A stretch of 64,000 bases of DNA from Cryptomeria japonica (GCF_030272615.1 NC_081410.1:505461442-505525441), one strand, 5' to 3'. Positions 35,314-47,802 are shown, counted from the first letter of the stretch. Notes: generated by a model from the sequence alone, not told the origin. Program-made: numbers and translations.

Positions 35314-36704
35314 ATGCAAGGAAATAAGAACACAAGATCATTCATGAAGAAACATCCTCGTGAAACCTTGCGAGAAGGTGTGCCAGAACAGTCACGAAGA
35401 GGCCAGAAGAGATCTGTGTTGCATGAGCCATCAAATGCTGCGTGGGTGCAGAAAAATAATAATACTGGTAAGATGCCTGACCGACCTGTATATGCAAAGT
35501 CTAATTCATCTTCTAGAGATTCAGAGCATGATATTTTAGGTTTCCATTCAGGATTATTTGGAAATATTGATGATGCACCTATTTTAAATCAAGATCTATC
35601 TCATGCTAGTGTTTCTGCAAAAGATAGAACTAGTTCAAATACAATTAGGCACTCTATTCCTAGGACAATAGATGGGAACATTAGTCTAATTGACATAGAT
35701 CAAATTAATGCATTAGACTCTGAAAAAAATTTCCCTGATGAGGATAAGATGTCTCAAGAGATTGAAGATTTAAATAAAAGGGTCCATCATTTAATCTCCT
35801 TAAGAGCCCAAAAGGAGGCAAATAAGGAGAAGGAAGTTAAAGACAAATTAATGGAAAGTGATAGGCTTCTTAGACAGATAGCTGATCTTGAAATGCTTGC
35901 TAAGGAAAAAGAAAAAAGTGATGAGGAAGGCCCTGTGATTAGGGAAATCCTAATCCCTAAAACTAGACAAGCTTGTAAGTCAGTAGCCCAACCAATTAGG
36001 GAAGTATTTAATGACTCCCAGCTTCCTAAAGCTAATTTAGACAAAGGAAAACAGAAATGGGTAGATGATGAAGTAGAATCTAAAACTGCAGAAGGGATTT
36101 CTCATAGGATTCTAGCACGTGAGAGAGAGATGGAAAGGATGAGGAAAGAAAAGGAAGATCTCCAAATGGAACTGGAAAAGGCTGAGTTAGAAGCAGCGAA
36201 TCAGGAACTAAAAAGAAAGATTAATTACTTAAAGGCTCCCCCTATTACGTTCCCATCGGAAGATCTTAGCAAGCCTAATCCCCAACATATTTCCTTTTCT
36301 CAGGTCAATACTCAACCTGCAGTTCATACTAACACTGCCTCAGTAAGCCAAATACCTGTGAATAAGCAATACATCCAAGCACCTCAATCTCCAATCCCAA
36401 AAGCTAAAATGACCATGGGAAATAATAGTGCTATTACCCCTTTTCAAAGAAGGCCAATCAATCTAGAACAATATAGGCAATTGTTTTTTGATGGGATCCT
36501 AGGATATCCAAATCATGTTCCTACTGAGCTAAGAGACAGACTCCATAAGTTTGCTGGGAACAATGCAATTAGTGCTGAGGAACATCTGAAATCTTTTGGG
36601 GATTTAATAAATGATTATGAGATAGCAGATGAAGATGTTATTATGAAACTATTTGTGCAATCCTTGGTTGATGATGCAAGAGATTGGTACAGAGGTCTTC
36701 CAGT
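35314..36704 (+). pseudogene. gag: Gypsy gag, N-terminal part (element 6)
   Basis: Gag forms the particle around the element RNA. The start at the ATG at 35314 (MQGNKNTRSF) is chosen because it is conserved in element 7, although the frame is open further upstream. The first 150 residues are polar. Residues about 145-300 are a Lys/Glu-rich coiled coil. The capsid-type domain follows, with the RDWYRGLP motif at the end. There is no stop in this part. The frame runs into LTR copy B at 36705 because element 7 is inserted after GLPV. It resumes in phase at 46368. Confidence 0.88.
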
Positions 36705-37058
36705 TGTTATCACTGTTTTAAAATTGGGTTCTTCTTTCCCCATAATTGGCTGTGGTACCTTGAAAATTTTCGAATAGGGTGTAGTCCCAAGTGCTTCAAC
36801 TTTATTCTAAACCTGGAGGGTTTAAGGGTTTTTTAAGTTTTAGACCTTATCTTTTTATTTTAAACCCTCTGGTTTCTATTTTGCCGTTACTTTATTTCAC
36901 TTAGGTCATGGGTCGTGGGGTCGTAGGAAGTGTCCCCCCTTGTTATTAACCTAGGCGGTTACGTTGATTATTTGAAAAAATTTCTCCTTGTATTATTTCG
37001 TTCTAAAGTGTCAGGCCCAGTAAACGTCGATCAACTTGAGAAAGGATCTGATGGTTGA

Positions 37059-37808
37059 CGCTATTTCGCAAGGGTAAAATGCTTCCCCTTTAAGGCCGCG
37101 AAATAGCGAGAATGAATGTCAGGCGTCCATGTGTCATGACGAAGGAAGTAAAGGATGTGGCTGTCAAAGAAAGTGGGGCCCCCGTGGTTTTCTTCTAGCG
37201 TATTAAAAGGTAGCACGTGGCACAAGTCACCACAGTCAGCGGGTCAAGATTAAAGGTTCAAAAGTGGGCCCCAAAGATGAGTCGGGTCGCAGGTGGAGAT
37301 GACCTGGCAGGGACAACTCTTAACAATTTATTGAGACCCCGTGGCTCCTTCCAGCAAATGACAGAATGACAAGTCAGATCTGAAAGTGACAAGGCGCCAG
37401 GTGTCCATTACATTTCCGCGGGTCCACCTCTTCTGCAAACCTTTAAAAGGGTTTAAATGCTGATCAATTTGAAATATGATCTAACGACCCGCGCTATTTC
37501 GCAAGGGTAAAGTGATCACTTCTTAAGGCCGCGAAATAGCGAAAATGAACAAGGACCGTCCACGTGTCTTGATGACACGCGGTCTAAAAGGAAACTGTGG
37601 GTCCGTATGGTTCCTGCTTGACAAATGAGAAATTGACAAGTTAGCTCCGAAAGTGACAAGGTGTCATATGTCCGTGACGTGTCCGTGGGCCCACCATTTC
37701 TGGGAGCCTTTTCGAAGGGTTAAATACCGATCGACTGTAGAGATGATCTGATGGTCGACGCTATTTCGCAAGGGTAAAGTGCTCACCCTTTAAGCCCGCG
37801 AAATAGCG
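37059..37808 (+). repeat. Stem-loop motifs in LTR copy B
   Basis: Perfect 11 bp arms CGCTATTTCGC / GCGAAATAGCG occur at 37059-37069 with 37098-37108, at 37492-37502 with 37531-37541, and at 37759-37769 with 37798-37808. The gap is constant at 28 bases although the copies are 433 and 267 bp apart and the intervening DNA has diverged from copies A and C. Confidence 0.9.
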
Positions 37809-37880
37809 AGAATGAATGTCAGCCGTCCACGTGTCATGATGATGACATGGCCAAAAGGGAAAAATGTGGGCCCGTCACGG

Positions 37881-37888
37881 TATAAAGG
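37881..37888 (+). promoter_or_regulatory. TATA box of LTR copy B
   Basis: TATAAAGG in CACGGTATAAAGGGAGG, 501 bp upstream of the ORF start, in the same relative place as the boxes in copies A and C. Confidence 0.6.
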
Positions 37889-38381
37889 GAGGCATTCGGC
37901 CAGTATCAAAACGGAATGCGAAGGGATTTTCTAAGCCAATGGTCGGATGCCGCGTGGTATTATGTAGCCAATAGAATAACGGGACCCAGACTAAAGACAA
38001 AGCCGTCAAAATGAAATTAACAGTGAAACACTTGCAGGAAGGTTGCGACCCGTTGGAGCTAAAATATGAATTCTCGTATGAATTCGATTTTGAAGGGACG
38101 ACCGAAGCATGCGGAATCAATGTTATAGTTAAGGCCCAGAGTACAAGCATTTGATTTCCTAACAACCAAGTAAGGATATCTTTTAAAAGATTTTTGCAGA
38201 AGAGCAGACGTAGAGTTATCCTTTTCCGAAACAGAGCAAGCGGTTCAGTTGCAGAGCAATTTCCTTCAAGCAAGCATCAGGTTCTCTCATGTTTTGAAGC
38301 AATTCTTATGTGGCTTTTAGATAAGATCATTCTCGTATTGCAGGATTGTTTAAGAGTGCATTCATTTTCTTGTATTTTCCA

Positions 38382-41300
38382 ATGGCTCCTAAAAGGGAAT
38401 TTTCTGGCAAGGTTGATTATCTAGAAAGAAGTGTATGTGATGATTTTTTAGAACAGTTGACGTCGTCAACTAACCAGGCATCAAAGGCCAAAGAGTTAGT
38501 GCCCAGGGCTCCCCGTCTGAAGATAGGAGAAGGATTATATGACAAAGGTAATTGGTTAAGAGACCCACAGGTTGGACTGTCTGGGTTGGGGCTGTTCAGA
38601 GTCGGATTTGGAATGAGGAATTCTCCTGTTCCTCAAAATAGCATTTGGGAACTAGATGTCGGGAAATTGGTAGTCCCAGGGGTGTTCATGGATACAGACT
38701 TGTTAACCCAAATGGCATTGAACTATGATTCAGTCACGAGATGCATCCGGGATGTTAATGGAAAAACCCTTGTGGAAATCAATGCAGAGGAATTGAGAAC
38801 AGCGTTTGGGCTCAATGAGTTCACAAACTTCCTGGAACCCATAAATTTCACACAATTAGCCCAAGTGTACAGTGCACAGAGGAGTCATCTTAGGAATGGG
38901 CCTCTTAAAGAACTTTTCCTAAAAATAGGAGGGTTAGCAGTTGTAGGGCCCAACACACAAGAGCCTTTTTCATTGAGTATGTTTACCTTAAGGGCTAAAG
39001 GCATGTATTGGGCACTTTGCCAAGTTCTAGGAGAGGATGCTGAAGTAAATATGCCAAATCATTACTTGTTAATGATTGTTCAGATTTTGAATCATTTTCT
39101 TGCTATCACATTTGATTATGCTTCTTATATTGCTAATGCTATCCATGGAGGGTTGATAGGAATAAAAAATGGGAAGGTGGATAGGCCATTCGGATGGTAC
39201 TCACTCTTGATGCACCTTTTCCTCTTCAAAGGTGGTGATTATTTCGCCAGTGGAATGGACCTGGTAAAAGAGAAGGAAGGAGAGAAGATGCCAGTACAAC
39301 TATGGAGCACTGTGTTGTCATGGGACAGAGAAGATGCTAGTTTCCTAAAGTTCGATAAATATTTTGCATCCAAAATAAGGACTCTCCTTTGCTCTGATAA
39401 CCCAAGAGTCCCCAAGGTTCTTCTGGAATTCCTAAGGCCAAAAGAATTCGCAGAGAACATCAAAATTGTTCATAACTGGGGTGACATGTACCTATATCCA
39501 GTCTCCACGGTTTTCAGAGTTTTTGGTTTCAGAGGCACCCCATTTTTGTTACCATACCAGGTCCCTCTCAAAGTGGGAATAGCTGAGATCCTTAGACAAA
39601 TTGGTGGCCTACAAGAGGCAGAGCTAACAGGCAGAGGTAAAGGGACTATTTTCCCTACAGCTACAATAGCCCACCAATTTGTAATTACAAAGGGAGGTTG
39701 GAATTGTTTTGAGGATTTCCTCAAACCCTACCATTTATCCACTGCAGTGTCCAGATGTGCTGATCCAGAGGACTTCTACAATGGTGTGTTCAGGAAGAAA
39801 GTAGCATACAGAGGTAGGCCTCATCAACTCCACTTTCCTGAAGACCTCATCAAGAATGAATTTGATTTAGATGAACAGGAATTGAGGAAAGAAAAATGGG
39901 TGGCTTACAAGAAAGCCTTGGATTTTGTGCATCAATTTGATGTTAGTTATGACCCATTGTCTAGCTTCTTCCCATTGGAAGAAAAAATAAATTTTTTGAT
40001 TGTTTGCTTCGAAGATGTGATGCAAACACTAAAGGAAAAGAGGGAAGCTGTAATTAAGAGCAACCCTGAAAAGGCTAGAATGATTTTGGGCAAGTCAGCT
40101 TCCACTAAAGCAATCCCTCCTGGTGACTACACCCTGCATAAGAAATCAGGTTACAGTGTGCTGGTGCCTACAACAGGGGAGCCCTCTTCATCCAAAGGAA
40201 AGAGGAAGGTGCAAGATGTCATTGACATCCAGGACAGCCCAAAGAAGCAAAGGGTGGGGAAGGAAGTGCAATTAGATACACCCTTGTATTCCCCATCCCA
40301 ATCCTCTATCCACATAGGAGATGAACAAGCAGCAACTGAATACCTCTCGCAGTTGGACAGCTTGGGGGAAATTGCATACACTTATGATGAAGTGGAAGAA
40401 GGGATGCCAGAAGAGCCCACTGAAGCACAAATGGACATCACCTCAACTGAACTTAAGGGCCAGGAGTGGGATCCTGAGATAAAGAAGGACAGTAGTGCCT
40501 TTTTAGCTGATGATAACTTTGTCACATCTGAAGCATTCATGCAATTTGTCTGGAAGCAGCATATAGATACATATAATGCTAGATGTGAAACAAGAAAGGC
40601 AGAGCAGCCTAACAAAGATCCAGCCTCAGTGGAAGAAGAAATAAAACAGGAGATGATGGAAAAATTCAAAACCATCACTCCTGAACAGGGAAGGGATCTA
40701 GTAGCACAAGCTGGAGTGCTCATTTTACCAGAATGGAATATTGTTGATGCTCTAGTGCTAGATGCAGTAAGAAAAGAGACTAAACCCATGGAAGGGGTTA
40801 CATTCAGTAAGGACAATGCTGCACTAGTTATGTGGTCCCTCAAAAGAAATGAGGACAAGAAAGGTAAAGACACTTCAGGGTCAAGTCACCTTGGTGGATT
40901 GATGGTTAAAAGAGTAGAGAGTACAGGGGTAGTAGAGGCTGCTAGCACTGTGCTAGAAACTGCAAAATTTAGTGTTGCAGTGGCTGAGAAGGAAGCCAAA
41001 GAAAAGGAGGCCCTCTAGATTAAATTGGAAATAGTTTTGAAGGCTTATGACAATGCCAAGGAGGAGGTAAGAGGAAAAGATAGCATCATTGCCAAATTGC
41101 AGAGCCAGCTGATGGGACAACACCAACAAGGTGAGTCTTCAACATTGATGATTGCCTCTTCTCCTGCAAGACCTCCACCTACTAGCCCCATTATTGAGCT
41201 CCCACCATCTCCTACGCCTTCCAGCTCCCAAATGATTGAGATATCTCCCCAAGAATTGGATAACCTAAAGCAAGCTCAGGCATTTTATGCAGGGAAGTAT

Positions 41301-42023
41301 GAGGAGAAAATAAAAGCCACAATCTCCAGTTTTGCAGATACTATAAATGCCTCACTGCTTCACAATAGTGTGGGAAAGGTCATGGAGATATGGAATGAAT
41401 TAAGGAGAGATAAGGCCATTTTGACACCCATTTTTGACAGATGGAGGCCTAGGGAGCAAGATTTAGAGTTCATGTGTGTTTCCTGTGATGAAGCAAGGGC
41501 CAATCCCATTATAAAATCTACCTCTGATGTTGCTAAAGTTTTAATGCAATTGGCTACAGATGTAGACAATGTGGATAGGAAGGTCAATTTATGTAAGAAG
41601 GAATACACTGATCAGGTTTTTGAGTTGCTCCCAGGAATTTTTGCCAATCCAGATCAGTTGAAAAATAAGCAAATATGGCTCAATGAGATAAAAGCCAAGT
41701 TGTCAGCAAGGGTCAAGGGAATCATTGATCTTGATGATATCTCTTTCTTTGTTATAACCATACAGGAAATAGAAAGAATTAAATCACATTATAGTTTTCT
41801 TAACTCAGAAGTCAACAAACTGAGAAATTCTTGGAAAAGGTTGACTAAAGTTAAAAATGATGTGATTAGTTTTTCATGGCTGACAGAAGAGACATATAAT
41901 GAGTGGGGAGTTAAATATTCCACCCATGATCTGGAGCAGTTGGAGAGCGCCCCTGAAAAGCCAGAAGAGGTTGCAACTGAACAACTTGTTGAACAAACTG
42001 CAAAGGCTGAAAAGAACGCATAA
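38382..42023 (+). pseudogene. LTR-embedded ORF of unknown function, copy B (best preserved)
   Basis: One frame of 1,213 codons from the ATG at 38382 to the TAA at 42021-42023, with a single stop TAG at 41016-41018. The frame is open 12 codons further upstream, but MAPKREF is the start all three copies share. Residues 1-400 look globular, with a hydrophobic IHGGLIGI...YSLLMHLFLF segment near 253-281. Near 604-623 are KGKRK and PKKQR, a likely bipartite nuclear signal. An acidic stretch follows to about 710. A coiled coil near 865-910 is followed by a Pro/Ser-rich linker (925-950) and a helical C-terminus. No polymerase, integrase, protease, capsid or membrane signal is visible. It faintly resembles plant transposon-associated domains. 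Function unknown. Confidence 0.85.
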
Positions 42024-42959
42024 CTGTTTCACGTAAAAATTGTAACCTCATCAATTTTGGAAATAATTGTAACAAACTCTCTTCGAGAAGTCCGAAGCTT
42101 TGTGCATCCATGTTGTTATAAATGGATACCAGGACTAGAGGGAAAGGGATCACAAAATTTTGTAAGAAAACGCTGTAGAAAATTATCTGAGCTTTTCAAA
42201 GTTTAATGGAGAAATAGAACTTTTGTAAAATCTCTTCAAATGAATATCAATATACAAGCCATCGGTTTTGAGTAAAACTCTGTGTTGTCTTCAAGTTTGT
42301 TCACAATTTGATTTACTGATTTCATTCTGAACAATCCAGGATTTTTCTGTTTGATTGAAATTGCAAAGCAATCTCAGTATGAGTGTTTTTTAGCTTTTCT
42401 TTTTAGGAAGGAAATTAAATATGCAGGATCACTCACACCAGTGAATTCTTTGGAATGAACTTTGAATTTTGAGGACCATAGTTTAGTTTGAAGTGATTGA
42501 ATTCTTGTAAGTGTTAGGCATATGCAAGGATTAGCGGAAACCAAGCTGATGGGAGGCATAAAGATATTCTGTTTCAGGAGTTTTATTTGAGTTTAAATGA
42601 CTCTGTAGCCTTGGATAAAGCATTGGTATTAATCGAAGCTATTTGTTGCATGCTTTGTTGATAAAAAATGCTGAAGTTCAGTATTGTTCCATTCTTTGTT
42701 TTCAGTTGATTTCAAGGTGAATAAATTCACTGGTTTTCTGGACTGGTTTGCTGTGGATTTATTGTTTAAATGGTGAAGTTACTTCACAAAGGTATACCCG
42801 CCTGGGCTCCAAGGATGCCTGAAGTGTAGAAGGTTTAATCAAACCTTGTCATATGTTGTCTCTGAGATTTCCTTATCTTTTGATGTCTCTTCTGCACCTA
42901 GTTTAAATCATAATACTCTAAGGACATTGAAGGGAATCAGATTTTGAGGACAACAAAAG

Positions 42960-42977
42960 TGGCGACTCTGCTGGGGA
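42960..42977 (+). promoter_or_regulatory. Primer-binding site of element 7
   Basis: TGGCGACTCTGCTGGGGA four bases after LTR copy B, identical to the site in element 6. Confidence 0.8.
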
Positions 42978-43151
42978 CCAGTTATAACAAAGATAAAGAT
43001 ACAGATCTACGCCGAGACTTGTGGAGAGTATTGTTGTGTTGTGAGTAAGACTGCTTGTTTTTGTTTTTCCCATAGTTTTGTGGGTGGCAACTCTGTTACT
43101 TTTCAACCAGTCCTTGTGAGACATATATTTTCTAAAAGAAAGACAAGCAAG

Positions 43152-45947
43152 ATGCAAGGAAATAAGAACACAAGATCATTCATGAAGAAACATCCTCGTG
43201 AAACCTTGCAAGAAGGTCTGCCAGAGCAGTCACGAAGAGGCCAGAAGAGATCTATGATGCATGAGCCATCAAATGCTGCGTGGGTGTAGAAAAGCAACAA
43301 TACTAGTAAGATGCCTGATCGACCTGTCTATGCAAAGTCAAATTCATTTTCTAGAGATTCAGAGCATGATATTTTAGGTTTCCATTCAGGATTGTTTGGA
43401 AATATTGATGATGCACCTATTTTAAGTCGAGACCTATCTCATGTTAGTGTTTCTGCAAAAGATAGAACCAGTTCAAATGCAATTAGGCACTCTGTTCCTA
43501 GGACAGTAGATGGGAACATTAGTCTGATTGACATAGATCAAATTAATGCATCAGGCTCTGAAGAAAATTATCCTGATGAGGATAAAATGTCTCAAGAGAT
43601 TGAAGAGTTAAACAAAAGAGTTCATCATTTAATATCCCTGAGAGCCCAAAAAGAGGCAAATAAGGAAAAGGAAGTTAAAGCCAAAATAATGGAGAGAGAT
43701 AGGCTTCTTAGACAGATAGCTGATCTTGAAGTGCTTGCTAAGGAAAAGGAAAAAGGTGATGAGGAAGGCCCAGTGATTAGGGAGATCCTAATCCCTAAGA
43801 TTAGACCAGCTTCTAAGTCAGTAGCCCAGCCAAGTAAGGAAGTATCTAATGACTCCCAGCTTCCTAAAGTTAGTTTAGACAAAGGGAAACAGATATGGGT
43901 AGATGATGAAGTAGAGTCCGAAACTACAGAAGGGATTTCTCATAGGATCCTAGCACATGAGAGAGAGATGGAAAGGATGAGAAAGGAAAAGGAAGACCTC
44001 CAAATGGAATTGGAAAAGGCTGAGTTAGAAGCAGCAAATCAGGAAGTTAAAAGAAAGATAAACTACTTAAAAGCTCCCCCTATTACATTCCCATCGGAAG
44101 ATCTTAGCAAGCCTAATCCCCAACACATCTCTTTTCCTCAGGTCAATACTCAACCTACAGTACATACTAACATTTCCTCAGCTACTCAGATACCTTCAAA
44201 TAAACAGTACACCCAAACATCTCAATCCCCAATCCCAAAAGCTAAAATGATCCCGGGAAATAATAGTAGTGTTTCCCCTTTTCAAAGAAGGCCAATTAAT
44301 CTAGAACAATATAGGAAATTGTTTTTTGATGGGATCCCAGGGTATCCAAATCATGTTCCCACTGAGCTAAGAGACAAACTCCATAAGTTTGCTGGGAACA
44401 ATGCAGTCAGTGCTGAGGAACATCTGAAATCTTTTGGGGATCTGATAAATGATTATGAGATAGCAGATGAAGATGTCATTATGAAACTGTTTGTTCAATC
44501 CCTGGTTGATGATGCAAGAGATTGGTACAGAGGTCTTCCAGTAGCTAGTATAGGTTCATGGGAAGAGTTCAAAAATTGCTTTCAAGAATAGTACGGTGAT
44601 AAGACTAATGTGAGTTTCATGCTGAATGAGTTCAATAACATTAGAAAATCTGAAAATGAAATAGTCACTGATTTCAATGCTAGATTCCAGAAAGCTATGC
44701 ATAGATTGTATCAGGTAATGAGGCTAGATGACAATATGTGCCTTAATACATATTATAATGCATTTGATTCCAAGATGGCTTATATCTTGAGAGATAAAAA
44801 TCCTCATAACCTGAGGGATGCCTTTAGGATTGCCATAAATGTAGAAAGTAACAGAAAGGCATCTGGAAAATTAGGAAGAAGAACAGATTGAAGATTATGG
44901 CATGAAACCAAACAGCAACCTAACAAAGTTGCTAAAGAGGAGGATAAAATAGAAAAACTGGTTACTGCTATGAAAGATTTGACTGCTAAGGTCAACAAAA
45001 ATGATAAGCCCCACTATAACTGGCAAGATAGACCTCCTAGATTACATGATATGCCATACAATACAAATTGGAAGGATGGTAAGCCCCAAGTTGAGAAGCC
45101 TAAAATCGCCCAAAGTCAAGATACACCAGATCCTTTAAAAGGAAAAACTGTTAATAATATAGAAAATACTCCTTGGTGTATTGCTTGTGATGGACCACAT
45201 TCTCCCCATCAGTGTGCAGTGGCTCAAGCTCTGGAAGAATCCATGAGACCAGAAGCAGAGCCTGACATTAATATGTTTGAAGCTATCATAGAAAGTGATG
45301 TGCTGGATAATGAAAGGTTAGTGCAAGGACAGTTAGCCTTAGGTTGGCATCCTACATTGAATGTGGTAACAATTGAAGATGAAGAAGTTTATCTTAGGAG
45401 GCCTAGTGAAGAAGAAGTTAAAAATCTCACTAAGGCTGCAATCGCCAAAGCCAAACATAACTACAATTTGAGAAGCACCAAGAGAGACACTGATCAAGGT
45501 GAACCAGGTTCTATGTTTGTAAAAGAAGTCACAAAGAAAGGGGCATCAAGCGATGTTACTGCTACTCTTAGAGCTGGTCAAGAAAAAGAGGAACAAGTTA
45601 AAGATTTACCTAAAAACATAGATGCCAAAAATGTTGGTGACGTACAAAAGGCAGAAATAGTGAAAAAGGCCAGTCAACTCAAAGCAGAAAAGGTTAAGGT
45701 TAATACTGAAAAATGTAATAATTCTACATTTGATATGGCCCAAGCTTTAACTCAAATGAAAGTCACTGTCCCATTAATAGAATTACTAAAGATTAAAGAA
45801 CACAAAGATGCAGCTTTGTCTTTATTCTTTGGTATATCTGATGGTGACTCAGTATTACCCACTGGTTCAGATAGAGTTGGAAAGGGTCAGGAGTTCCAAA
45901 CCCCAGAGGTATATGTTGGAACCACTATCACTCAGGAGCCTTCTTAG
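43152..45947 (+). pseudogene. gag: Gypsy gag (element 7)
   Basis: The start at the ATG at 43152 is conserved with element 6. One frame of 932 codons carries stops at 43287 (CAG to TAG), 44589 (CAG to TAG) and 44889. The order is polar N-terminus, Lys/Glu-rich coiled coil, capsid-type domain with RDWYRGLP near 44520, then a cysteine/histidine motif WCIACDGPHSPHQCA near 45175 that would be the nucleic-acid-binding finger. The rest is a charged tail. It ends with a TAG at 45945-45947, at the same place as in element 6. This is the complete Gag layout that in element 6 is split by this very insertion. Confidence 0.88.
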
Positions 45948-46061
45948 GTGGATCCCTTCTATGTTACTTTGCTAGTCAATAACCGGTTAATTAAAAATTG
46001 CATGATAGATTCAGGAGCAGCTGCTAATGTAATGCCCTATGGTGTTATGTTTTGAAATGTT
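45948..46061 (+). pseudogene. pol: Truncated Gypsy protease (element 7)
   Basis: After the TAG the same frame continues with the protease start, including the active-site motif MIDSGAAANVMP near 46003-46038. Homology ends at 46049, 34 codons in. The frame meets a stop 12 bases into the foreign segment. It could not give a working protease. Confidence 0.85.
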
Positions 46062-46362
46062 TCATCTATCTCATGCTCAAGTATAGTTGAGTTTTATGTG
46101 TAGATCTAGCCCATCTGCAATAAACTACTTATTTTGGAGCTTTAGTAAGATCTATCTGTTTATGTTGATGCTGTCATAGGTGTGTAATAGGTTTAATTCT
46201 AAGCATCAAAGGTATACCCGCCTAGGTTTTGCAGAGCCTGAAGAGTAGAAGGATTCATATCCTTGTCATGCTGTCTAAGCCCTGAAGTTCTTCATAGATT
46301 GAATTGGCTACTTCATAGATCAATTGCAGGTGTTCTTGGGTTATCACTTTTGGTGAATAACA
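46050..46362 (+). other. Diverged LTR-like 3' end of element 7
   Basis: 313 bp between the protease break and the duplication ccagt. The middle part, with AAAGGTATACCCGCCT, then GCCTGAAGAGTAGAAGG and CCTTGTCATGCTGTCT, is recognisably related to the terminal part of LTRs A, B and C. The sequence on either side is not. It ends AACA like an LTR. It looks like the end of an LTR from another subfamily. Confidence 0.65.
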
Positions 46363-46367
46363 CCAGT

Positions 46368-47802
46368 AAATAGCATAGGTTCATGGGATGATTTTAAAAT
46401 TTGCTTTCAAGAACAGTATGGTGACAAGACTAATGTGAGTTTCATGCTAAATGAGTTCAATAATATTAGAAAATCTGAAAATGAAATAGTCACTGATTTC
46501 AATGCCAGATTCCAGAAAGCTATGTACAGATTGTATCAAGTGATGAGGCTAGATGATAACATGTGTCTTAATACATATTACAATGCATTTGATTCCAAAA
46601 TGGCCTATATCTTGAGAGATAAAAATCCTCATAACCTGAGGGATGCTTTTAGAATTGCAATAAATGTAGAAAGTAACAAAAAAGCATCTGAAAAATTAGG
46701 AAGAAGGACAGATGGTAGATTATGGCATGAAACCAAACAACAACCTAACAAAGTTGCTAAAGAGGATGATAAAATGGAGAAACTGGTTACAGCTATGAAA
46801 GATTTGACTGCCAAGGTTAACAAAAATGATAAGCTTCATTATAACTAGCAAGATAGACCTCCTAGATTACATGATATGCCATATAATACAAATTGGAAGG
46901 ATGACAAACCCCAAATTGAGAAGCCCAAAATTACCCAAAGTCAAGACACACCTGATCCTTTGAAAGGGAAAACTGTTCACAATATAGAAAATACTCCTTG
47001 GTGTATTGCTTGTGATGGCCCACATTCTCCTCATCAGTGTGCAGTGGCCCAAGCTCTGGAAGAATCTATGAGACCAGAAGCAGAACCTGACATTAATATG
47101 TTTGAAACCATCGTAGAAAGTGATGAGGAATCTGTACAAAGTGAATACAGTGATGTGCTGGATAATGAAAGGCTAGTGCAAGGACAATTAGCCTTAGGTT
47201 GGCACCCTACAATGAATGTGGTAACAATTGAAGATGAAGAAGTTCATCTTAGGAGGCCTAGTGAGGAAGAAGTTAGAAATCTCACTAAGGCTGCAATTTC
47301 CAAAGCAAAACACAACTATAATTTGAGAAGCACCAAGAGAGATACTGATTAGGGTGAGCCAAGGTCTATGTTTGTAAAAGAAGTCACAAAAAAGGGGGCA
47401 TCAAGCAGTGCTACTACTACTCCCAAGGTCAGCCAAGAAAAAGAGGAACCAGTTAAAGATTTTCCTAAAGGCATGGATGACAAAAATGTTAGTGATGTAC
47501 AAAGAGCAGAGACAGTGAAAAGGGCAAGTCAATTCAAAACAGAAAAAGTTAAGGTTAATACTGAAAAATGTAATAATTATACATTTGGTATGACCCAAGC
47601 TTTAACTCAAATGAAAGTCACTGTTCCATTAATAGAATTGTTAAAGATTAAAGAACATAAGGATGCAACATTGTCCTTATTCTCTAGTATATCTGATAGT
47701 GACACAGTATTACCCACTGGTTTAGCTAAAGTTGAAAAGGATCAAGAGTTCCAAACCCCAGAAGTCTATGTTGGAACCACTATCACTCAGGAGCCTTCTT
47801 AG
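46368..47802 (+). pseudogene. gag: Gypsy gag, C-terminal part (element 6)
   Basis: The gag frame of element 6 resumes in phase after element 7. It covers the end of the capsid-type domain, the WCIACDGPHSPHQCA finger near 47000 and the charged tail. Stops at 46846 (TGG to TAG within CTG) and 47350 are private to this copy. The TAG at 47800-47802 is at the same codon as the one in element 7. Relative to element 7 this copy has about 12 extra codons in the acidic region near 47125. Confidence 0.88.

Larger units (their letters stand above)
36705..42955 (+). repeat. 5' LTR (copy B) of element 7, containing an ORF
   Basis: TGTTATC to GACAACA, homologous to copies A and C end to end but clearly more diverged from both than they are from each other. 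It contains three stem-loop motifs, a TATA box at 37881 and the best preserved copy of the large ORF. The 42024-42955 part after the ORF is non-coding. Confidence 0.92.
36705..46362 (+). mobile_element. Element 7: truncated Gypsy relative inserted in the gag of element 6
   Basis: A 9,658 bp insertion bounded by the exact duplication ccagt (36700-36704 and 46363-46367). It has a complete 6,251 bp 5' LTR, the primer site, gag and the first 30 or so residues of protease. At 46049/46050 homology to element 6 stops and a 313 bp segment ending AACA follows. That end resembles, but does not match, the end of its own LTR. RT, RNase H and integrase are missing. It is the youngest insertion in this stack. 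Confidence 0.88.

Noticed and set aside
38346-38381. A longer start for the LTR ORF in copy B
   Set aside because: The extra 12 codons are not conserved in copies A and C, where MAPKREF is the common start.
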